From Deltaproteobacteria bacterium (GTDB taxonomy: Bacteria; CG2-30-53-67): a stretch of DNA of 7,177 bases. A program made the position numbers and the translations under genes. Positions 1 to 4,626 of the stretch are shown in pieces. Each line of letters begins with the position of its first letter. Within the stretch, counting starts at the first letter, position 1. The notes beneath the pieces were generated by a model. The model was given only the letters and a program-made list of their open reading frames with translations, did not search any database and was not told where the DNA came from. The DNA lies in the NCBI GenBank assembly GCA_013151235.1, contig JAADIO010000057.1:1-7177 (forward strand), given 5' to 3'.

Positions 1-2
1 AC

Positions 3-1217
3 CGGCCGGAGGGGGCCGATCTGATCTTGCTGAACACCTGTGCGATTCGCGAGAAGGCGGAGCAGAAGGTATTCAGCGATCTCGGCAGACTGAAGATTTT
101 CAAGGCGAGGGATCCGGGGGTTCTGATCGGGGTTCTCGGCTGCGTGGCCCAGGCTGAGGGGGAGAAGATCCTCGACCGGGAACCGGCGGTTGATTTTGTC
201 GTCGGTACCCGGGGGATGGCGGAACTTCCGGAGATCATCCGCAAGGCGGAAGCGGGGGAGAAGAGTCTCTTCCTCCGGCTGGAGGGGGAATTCGATCCCG
301 GACGTTTCCGGGAGGCGTCGGTCCGGCAGAGCCGGATATCGGCTTTTGTGCCGATCATTTACGGTTGCGACAACTTCTGCTCCTATTGTGTGGTCCCCTA
401 TGTGCGGGGAAGGGAGTGGAGCCGTCCCGTGGATGAGATCCTTCGGGAAGTTTGCGGACTGGCTGAAAAGGGATATAAAGAGATTGTTCTGATCGGTCAG
501 AACGTAAACTCTTATGGTAAAAAGAATAATATTAACAATGACTTTTGTGGATTGCTTCATCTTGTGAGTGAGGTAGATGGTGTCGAGCGAATTCGTTTTG
601 TCACCTCTCATCCCCGGGATCTTTCCGGATCGGTGATTGCCGCCATGGCCTCTCTGCCCGCGATCTGCGAGGCGCTTCATCTCCCTGTCCAGTCCGGTTC
701 GGACCGAGTTCTCGGCATGATGAACCGAGGGTACGACCGGGCGGACTATCTCGGGAAGGTGAAACGTCTCCGGGAGGCGATTCCGGGAATTGCTCTGACG
801 ACGGATATTATTGTCGGTTTCCCGGGGGAGAGCGAGTCCGATTTTGAAGAGACCCTTTCCCTGATTCGGGAGGCGGATTTTGACCGCCTCTTTGCTTTTG
901 CCTACTCCCCCCGTCCCGGAACATCGGCCGTGAAGTTGCCCGATCCGGTAGCTGAGAAGACGAAGTCGAGGCGGCTTGCCGCCGTTCTCGACCTGCAGAA
1001 AAAACTGACCCTGCGGAAGCATCAGGCTCTTGTCGGGAGTTCCGTGGAGGTCCTGGTCGAAGGGGCCAATCCGAAGGTTGATGGGGAGTGGACGGGGAGG
1101 ACCCGAACCAACAAGATCGTCCATTTCAGCGGCGCCCGGTCGGCGCCGGGTGAACTTCTGAACGTAATCATTGAAAAGGGGCTTCCGAACTGTTTGATCG
1201 GAAGGGCGGTCTCCTGA
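3..1217 (+). CDS. miaB: tRNA-2-methylthio-N6-dimethylallyladenosine synthase MiaB (5' partial)
   Basis: A radical SAM methylthiotransferase that converts i6A37 to ms2i6A37 in tRNAs reading UNN codons, in the cytoplasm. The frame is open to the left edge. The first visible residues (PEGADLILLNTCAIREKAEQ) match the MiaB N-terminal domain at about residue 40, so roughly 35-40 residues, including the first N-terminal cluster Cys, are missing. Two further auxiliary cluster Cys are visible (codons 39-41 and 141-143). The radical SAM CxxxCxxC motif (YGCDNFCSYC) has its Cys codons at 366, 378 and 387. A C-terminal TRAM domain of about 65 residues ends in LIGRAVS. The NTCAIREKAEQKVF signature favours MiaB over RimO or MtaB. 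A TTG at 27 is in frame but lies inside the conserved domain and is not the start. The TGA stop (1215-1217) overlaps the ATG of the next gene, suggesting co-translation. Confidence 0.96.
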   Translation, partial: RPEGADLILLNTCAIREKAEQKVFSDLGRLKIFKARDPGVLIGVLGCVAQAEGEKILDREPAVDFVVGTRGMAELPEIIRKAEAGEKSLFLRLEGEFDPGRFREASVRQSRISAFVPIIYGCDNFCSYCVVPYVRGREWSRPVDEILREVCGLAEKGYKEIVLIGQNVNSYGKKNNINNDFCGLLHLVSEVDGVERIRFVTSHPRDLSGSVIAAMASLPAICEALHLPVQSGSDRVLGMMNRGYDRADYLGKVKRLREAIPGIALTTDIIVGFPGESESDFEETLSLIREADFDRLFAFAYSPRPGTSAVKLPDPVAEKTKSRRLAAVLDLQKKLTLRKHQALVGSSVEVLVEGANPKVDGEWTGRTRTNKIVHFSGARSAPGELLNVIIEKGLPNCLIGRAVS

Positions 1218-1609
1218 TGAATGGGCAGGCCAAAAGCCGCATGACTGGAAGGGTGAACGCCTGGCTTCCTCCGATCCTTTATGCCGTAATGATCTTTTTG
1301 CTCTCGTCGCAAAGTTTTGAGACGGTCCACCTGAAGCATGGAACGGATAAACTGGTTCACCTGTTTTTATATGGCGGCTTCGGCTATCTGTTATTGCGGG
1401 CCTTTCATCAGGATGGGCAATGGACCGGCCGGGATGCCTGGGTCATCTTGATCGTTGTCCTCTACGGGATCAGTGATGAATGGCATCAATCTTTTGTTCC
1501 GGGCAGGAGTGTAGAGGCGTTGGATGTTTTTGCCGACGCTCTCGGAGGGGTGTCGGCCGTGATCTTCGGGAATGTCGCCGACCGTCTGGGTTGGAAGATC
1601 TGGTTCTGA
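1217..1609 (+). CDS. VanZ-like family membrane protein
   Basis: A small integral membrane protein of 130 residues, a normal length for single-domain VanZ-like proteins. About four hydrophobic segments can be seen, near residues 14-30, 45-63, 74-90 and 104-120. Family hallmarks are the SSQS after the first helix, the DKLVHLFLYGGFGYLL segment, and the DEWHQSFVPGRS motif followed by DVFADALGG. VanZ itself confers low-level teicoplanin resistance, but the chromosomal relatives have no settled biochemical function, so resistance should not be assumed. The ATG at 1217 overlaps the miaB stop (TGATG). A purine stretch (GGAAGGG) about ten bases upstream could serve as the ribosome binding site. The coupling to miaB and the 14-base gap to the PilZ gene suggest one transcript. 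Confidence 0.9.
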   Translation: MNGQAKSRMTGRVNAWLPPILYAVMIFLLSSQSFETVHLKHGTDKLVHLFLYGGFGYLLLRAFHQDGQWTGRDAWVILIVVLYGISDEWHQSFVPGRSVEALDVFADALGGVSAVIFGNVADRLGWKIWF

Positions 1610-1611
1610 TA

Positions 1612-1619
1612 GAGGGGGG
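1612..1619 (+). promoter_or_regulatory. Ribosome binding site deciding the PilZ gene start
   Basis: A strong purine run, GAGGGGGG, begins three bases after the VanZ stop and lies four bases before the ATG at 1624. The same frame is open back to 1480, inside the VanZ gene. This site, plus the start of PilZ homology just after it, supports 1624 as the start. Confidence 0.6.
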
Positions 1620-1623
1620 ATGC

Positions 1624-2031
1624 ATGGATTCGCAATGGCGGGAACAGCGTAAATATGACCGGGCCCGTATTCAAAAACTCGTTCGTTACCGGGTCATTGA
1701 CGGGACGGATCCCGATCATATCTCGAGTACGAAACGAAGCTGCGTAATCAATGTCGGGGGCGGCGGGGTGTTGCTCAAAGCAAATGCGTTGGTTGTCGAC
1801 GGCCTCCACATTTCCTACGATGATAACTCCAACGTCCAGAACTGGATTGCCCTGGAAATCGAGTTGCTCCCCGGACGACCTTCCGTCAAGGCGCTGGGAC
1901 AGGTGGTCTGGTATCAAAGGGCCACGAATGATGAGGAATACCGCTACGATATCGGAATTGAATTCCGAAAAATCCGGGATGAGGACCGTCAGACGATCAT
2001 CGATTTCGTCAGTCATGCGGAACCTTGTTGA
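1624..2031 (+). CDS. PilZ domain protein
   Basis: A 135-residue cytoplasmic protein made almost entirely of one PilZ domain, the usual cyclic-di-GMP receptor fold. The N-terminal RxxxR motif is intact (R9-K-Y-D-R13, in REQRKYDRARI). The second motif, normally (D/N)xSxxG, reads N43-V-G-G-G-G48, so the Ser position is Gly. The C-terminal segment YDIGIEFRKIRDEDRQTIIDFV is typical of the fold's end. With one motif intact and one degenerate, ligand binding is likely but not certain. A strong Shine-Dalgarno lies just upstream, and the gene starts 14 bases after the VanZ-like gene, so it probably belongs to the miaB transcript. An upstream in-frame extension to 1480 is rejected because it lies wholly inside the VanZ gene and has no PilZ homology. 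Proteins of this type modulate motility, pili or exopolysaccharide, and the following pilD gene fits that setting by adjacency only. Confidence 0.88.
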   Translation: MDSQWREQRKYDRARIQKLVRYRVIDGTDPDHISSTKRSCVINVGGGGVLLKANALVVDGLHISYDDNSNVQNWIALEIELLPGRPSVKALGQVVWYQRATNDEEYRYDIGIEFRKIRDEDRQTIIDFVSHAEPC

Positions 2032-2057
2032 GACAAAATTGAACGAAAATTCCGCTA

Positions 2058-2085
2058 TTGATAATATTCCGAAATCAATTATAAT
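2058..2085 (+). promoter_or_regulatory. Putative sigma70-type promoter for pilD
   Basis: TTGATA at 2058-2063 is followed, after a 16-base spacer, by a perfect TATAAT at 2080-2085. The region is distinctly AT-rich against its surroundings. It lies 27 bases after the PilZ stop, in the longest intergenic space of the window. Transcription would start near 2091-2093, giving a leader of about 65-130 bases depending on the pilD start. This suggests pilD and the genes after it can be transcribed separately from miaB-VanZ-PilZ. Based on consensus match by eye only. Confidence 0.6.
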
Positions 2086-2121
2086 AAAAGTATACACAAC
2101 TCGGAAAAAGATCTTCCCGCT

Positions 2122-2187
2122 CAAGTCTTCTGCCTTCCTTTGTGAAGGGAAACTTGTAAATGAGGATACCGTCCCTCCGGGGGTGGT
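2122..2187 (+). promoter_or_regulatory. Possible structured leader of pilD (two hairpins)
   Basis: The first hairpin pairs CAAGT (2122-2126) with ACTTG (2152-2156), with an inner stem TTCCTT (2135-2140) against AAGGGA (2145-2150) around a four-base loop. The AAGGGA arm is also the only good Shine-Dalgarno for an ATG at 2160. The second hairpin spans 2168-2187: an 8-base-pair stem including two G-U pairs with a TCCG loop. If the true start is 2220, both lie in the untranslated leader. No known riboswitch class is recognised. Such small hairpins can arise by chance. Confidence 0.25.
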
Positions 2188-2219
2188 TGTTTATTCATCC
2201 TTCCTGCATCAGAGTCATT

Positions 2220-2978
2220 ATGCCCATCGAAATCCTGATTCCCGTAGCGGTCTTCATCTTCGGCGCCATCGTCGGCAGCTTTTTGAATGTCTGCATCTAC
2301 CGTCTTCCGAGGAAGGAGTCGCTTGCCTTCCCCGGTTCCCACTGCCCCGTCTGTAATACCTCGATCCGTTTTTACGACAATGTCCCGATCGCAAGTTGGA
2401 TCTTTCTGCTCGGGAAGTGCCGAAAATGCAGGAGCCCGATCTCGATTCAGTATCCCATTGTCGAAGCGGTCAATGCCGGGGGGTACTTCTATCTTTATAC
2501 CCGTTTCGGCCTGACCGGAGAGGCAGCGGTCTATGCTCTCTTTTTTTCAGCCCTGTTGGTGATCACGTTCATTGATCTCCACCATAAGATCATTCCCGAC
2601 GTGATCAGTCTTCCCGGCATCGGGGTCGGCCTGTTGGCATCCCTCTTTGTTTTGCCCCTCACTTTTTGGGATGCCCTGATTGGGGCCGCCCTGGGATGGG
2701 GGCTCTTCTATCTGGTTGCCCTGCTCAGCCGCGGCGGCATGGGAGGGGGGGATATCAAACTGATCTCCATGATCGGCGCTTTCCTGGGCTGGGAAAAGAT
2801 GCTCCTGACCATTATGTCGGGCGCTTTCGCCGGGTCCATTGTCGGGATCGTCCTGATGATCCTTTTCAAAAAGAGCCGGAAATACGCTGTTCCCTTCGGC
2901 CCTTTTCTCGCCCTGGGGGCGCTGGCCAGCCTCTTTTGGGGAACTTCCATGATTCAATGGTATCTCCATTTTATGTAA
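2220..2978 (+). CDS. pilD: Type IV prepilin leader peptidase / N-methyltransferase
   Basis: A polytopic inner-membrane aspartic protease of family A24A. It cleaves the leader of type IV prepilins and type II secretion pseudopilins and methylates the new N-terminal residue. From this start it has 252 residues. It opens with the first helix and GSFLNVCIYRLPR, followed by the cytoplasmic zinc-binding domain with Cys at 42, 45, 67 and 70 (CPVC and CRKC), indicating the bifunctional, methylating form. The catalytic aspartates are D119 (FIDLHHKIIPD) and D178 (GMGGGDIKL). Several hydrophobic helices follow to the C-terminus. Start choice: an in-frame ATG at 2160 has the better Shine-Dalgarno (AAGGGA, nine bases upstream) and would add 20 residues (MRIPSLRGWLFIHPSCIRVI) not typical of the family. 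The ATG at 2220 has only a weak AGAG but gives the usual N-terminus. The gene follows its own promoter and ends 25 bases before the kinase gene. Confidence 0.93.
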   Translation: MPIEILIPVAVFIFGAIVGSFLNVCIYRLPRKESLAFPGSHCPVCNTSIRFYDNVPIASWIFLLGKCRKCRSPISIQYPIVEAVNAGGYFYLYTRFGLTGEAAVYALFFSALLVITFIDLHHKIIPDVISLPGIGVGLLASLFVLPLTFWDALIGAALGWGLFYLVALLSRGGMGGGDIKLISMIGAFLGWEKMLLTIMSGAFAGSIVGIVLMILFKKSRKYAVPFGPFLALGALASLFWGTSMIQWYLHFM

Positions 2979-3003
2979 ATTCTCACAGGGTTCGGAATCA
3001 CGA

Positions 3004-4377
3004 ATGGACAATGTGACGGTCTTTCAATCCACTTTTATTCTGATTGCCTTGCTCCTCTTCGTGATTCTTCTGGCGATCTATGCCCTGCAGAAGGTCCGGA
3101 GAGGATTTCTCCGCCTCACCGAATCGGAGGAGATCCTGGAAAAGGGAAAGATTCCCGGTGCCAACAAAGAGATGTCATTTGTCTTCGGGGCCTTTCAACA
3201 GACGTTGCAGGAGATTACCCAGAAAAAACAAGAACTGATCCGGATGCATCAGGATGCCGTGGAACGGGTGCGCCGTATGGAACGGTACAACGAGTGTATC
3301 CTGGAGAGTATGGTGAGCGGAGTTGCGGCATTCGATCGTCAGGGCAAACTCACATCATTGAACGGAGCCGCGGCACGGATCTTCGGCCGGGAGTTGGGGG
3401 GCGGTGCCATCGGCCAATCCTATGACGAGGTTCTCGCTGGATCGGAGGCGATGAAGGAGATCCTGCAGCGGGTCCTGCAGGAGAATCGCCGAATCCTCCG
3501 GGAAGAAGTTCTGCTGACCTTGCCCGGCGGCGAGCGCAAATGGCTGGGGGTGAATGTTTCTCCTCTGAAAGGAGCGGAAGGAGAGATGATCGGTGCGACC
3601 CTCCTCTTCACCGACCTGACGGAAGTAAAGGAACTCCAGCGTCAGGTGGAATTGAAGAATCGGCTGGCCGCCATGGGGGAGATGTCGGCCGGGATTGCCC
3701 ACGAGTTCCGGAATTCGCTGGGGGCGATTCTCGGCTATGCCCGCCTGGCGGACCGGCAGGCCGGGGAAAACTCCGTTCTCAGGGAAGCAGCGGAAGGGAT
3801 TATCACCGAGGTGAAGAGCTTCGATGCCATGCTCTCCGACTTCCTTCATTTCGCTCGTCCAATGGAATTGAACAGGGAAGCATGCCGGCTTGATGAACTG
3901 ATCCGTGAAGCTCTGGAGGTCCTGTCCGATGAGATTGAAACGAAAAAGGCCGAGACGAAGGTGGAATGTAACGAAGTCCCTTCGCTCATGCTTGATCGGA
4001 CGCTGATCCGGCAGTCGATGACGAACTTAATCAAGAATGCTCTTCAGGCGATCCCGGAAGGAGGGAGCATTGCGATCGAGGTGCAAGAGAGGACCGACAG
4101 AGTGGAGGTCCGGATCCGGGACAACGGGCCGGGGATTCCGCGGGATCTACAGAAAAAGATCTTTGAACCTTTCTTTACCACCAAACGGGAAGGCACCGGC
4201 CTGGGACTGGCGATTACGCAGAAGACCATTGTTGCCCACCAGGGAAACATACGGATCAAAAGCGATCCGGGGCAGGGGACGTTGATGATCGTTTCCCTCC
4301 CTTCGCAGGGAAACGCAGGCACAAAGGGGCAGAGGCACAAAGAAACAGGGGCAAAGGAGAAAGCCGGAAGAACATAG
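3004..4377 (+). CDS. PAS-domain sensor histidine kinase (NtrB/AtoS-like)
   Basis: A 457-residue two-component sensor that autophosphorylates on His and should pass the phosphate to the NtrC-type regulator just downstream. One transmembrane helix lies at about residues 9-28, with no periplasmic loop of any size. A charged helical linker follows, then a PAS domain at about 95-210, a DHp domain with phosphoacceptor H233 (GIAHEFRNSLGAI), and a HATPase domain. The HATPase has N-box N341/N345 (NLIKNALQA), G1 box D373 (DNGPGIP), the FEPFFTTK box and G2 box GTGLGL at 397-402. The signal is probably sensed inside the cell or membrane by PAS. The conserved kinase ends near LP433. The last 24 residues, rich in K, G, R, T and A, are encoded by an inverted-repeat arm and look like read-in from an inserted element. 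The start at 3004 has only a weak upstream purine signal (GGA, seven bases away). Adjacency to pilD recalls PilS but does not prove it. Confidence 0.93.
   Translation: MDNVTVFQSTFILIALLLFVILLAIYALQKVRRGFLRLTESEEILEKGKIPGANKEMSFVFGAFQQTLQEITQKKQELIRMHQDAVERVRRMERYNECILESMVSGVAAFDRQGKLTSLNGAAARIFGRELGGGAIGQSYDEVLAGSEAMKEILQRVLQENRRILREEVLLTLPGGERKWLGVNVSPLKGAEGEMIGATLLFTDLTEVKELQRQVELKNRLAAMGEMSAGIAHEFRNSLGAILGYARLADRQAGENSVLREAAEGIITEVKSFDAMLSDFLHFARPMELNREACRLDELIREALEVLSDEIETKKAETKVECNEVPSLMLDRTLIRQSMTNLIKNALQAIPEGGSIAIEVQERTDRVEVRIRDNGPGIPRDLQKKIFEPFFTTKREGTGLGLAITQKTIVAHQGNIRIKSDPGQGTLMIVSLPSQGNAGTKGQRHKETGAKEKAGRT
4291..4314 (+). repeat. Perfect 8-bp hairpin at the end of the kinase gene
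   Basis: GTTTCCCT (4291-4298) and AGGGAAAC (4307-4314) form a perfect inverted repeat with an eight-base loop. It falls on the last conserved codons of the kinase, just before the purine-rich repeat arm. It may mark the left boundary of the inserted element or a fold in the mRNA. It is not followed by a T tract, so it is not an intrinsic terminator. Confidence 0.5.
4323..4342 (+). repeat. Left inverted-repeat arm
   Basis: The sequence AAAGGGGCAGAGGCACAAAG matches the reverse complement of 4591-4610 at 19 of 20 positions. Inside and just before it, AGGCACAAAG occurs twice as a direct repeat (4317-4326 and 4333-4342). The arm is translated as part of the kinase tail. A second related block, CAGGGGCAAAGG, follows at 4346-4357. 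Confidence 0.8.
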
Positions 4378-4400
4378 GTATAGAGGGGCAAAGAAAATCG

Positions 4401-4625
4401 ATGAAAACCTATCGTGATTTAATGGTTTGGCAGAAATCCATGCTCCTTGTAACGGCCGTTTACCGAGAAACAAAATCATTTCCCCCGGATGAACGCTACG
4501 GTTTGACATCACCGTTGCGCAGAAGTGCCGTATCCGTTCCCGCGAACATGGCGGAAGGTTACGGCAGGAACTCTACATTGGACTTTGTGCCTTTGTGCCT
4601 CTGTCCCTTTGACCCTTGTTTTTAA
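4401..4625 (+). pseudogene. Truncated four-helix-bundle protein (23S rRNA IVS protein family)
   Basis: The first 62 or so residues match the family closely: MKTYRDLMVWQKSMLLV, FPPDERYGLTSPLRRSAVS, then VPANMAEGYGRNSTLDF. Full-length members have about 115-130 residues and continue into two more helices (usually EF/DF followed by a FLxIA-type helix). Here the homology stops at the right repeat arm, which is read as VPLCLCPFDPCF before a TAA. Only the first half of the fold remains, so it is called a remnant. The start at 4401 is the canonical family start, with a purine-rich stretch (GAGGGGCAAAG) upstream. The ORF may still be translated: its stop lies one base before the regulator ATG, so it could act as a leader cistron. 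The function of full-length members is unsettled. They form homo-oligomers and resemble the Avd accessory protein of diversity-generating retroelements, but no reverse transcriptase or template repeat is seen here. Confidence 0.85.
4591..4610 (-). repeat. Right inverted-repeat arm
   Basis: CTTTGTGCCTCTGTCCCTTT is the reverse complement of the left arm with one mismatch (A for G at the seventh base on the complementary strand). It is preceded by a direct duplication of CTTTGTGC (4583-4590 and 4591-4598). The arm interrupts the four-helix-bundle reading frame and supplies its premature end. Confidence 0.8.
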
Positions 4626-4626
4626 C

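Larger units (their letters stand above)
4315..4620. mobile_element. Putative IVS-like element: inverted repeats around a truncated four-helix-bundle gene
   Basis: Two inverted arms (AAAGGGGCAGAGGCACAAAG at 4323-4342 and its complement with one mismatch at 4591-4610) enclose a gene fragment of the four-helix-bundle / 23S rRNA intervening-sequence protein family. The family is known from Leptospira and other bacteria, where IVS elements interrupt 23S rRNA, carry inverted terminal repeats and sometimes encode this protein. Here the unit lies between a kinase and its partner regulator. The left flank is T-free from 4304 to 4374 and the right arm A-free from 4583 to 4611, unlike the surrounding coding DNA. 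No target-site duplication was found and no transposase is present. Boundaries are approximate. That it is or was mobile is an inference from structure and family. Confidence 0.5.

Noticed and set aside
4428-4446. Sigma54-like -24/-12 promoter (TGGCAG ... ATGCT) ahead of the regulator
   Set aside because: The GG and GC elements are 11 bases apart instead of the required 10, and they lie in conserved codons of the four-helix gene.
4503-4536. Perfect TTGACA as a possible internal promoter
   Set aside because: No acceptable -10 element occurs 16-18 bases downstream. The hexamer falls in the conserved LTS codons of the four-helix gene.
4299-4617. CCCTT at both sides of the element as a target-site duplication
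   Set aside because: The five-base match is not placed symmetrically at the repeat ends and is easily found by chance in this pyrimidine-rich DNA.
4401-4625. Avd-like gene of a diversity-generating retroelement
   Set aside because: The fold family is related, but no reverse transcriptase, template repeat or variable repeat is present, and the gene is truncated.
4525-4626. GTG start giving the regulator a 34-residue N-terminal extension
   Set aside because: The added residues come from out-of-frame four-helix DNA and the repeat arm. Receiver homology begins exactly at the ATG at 4627.
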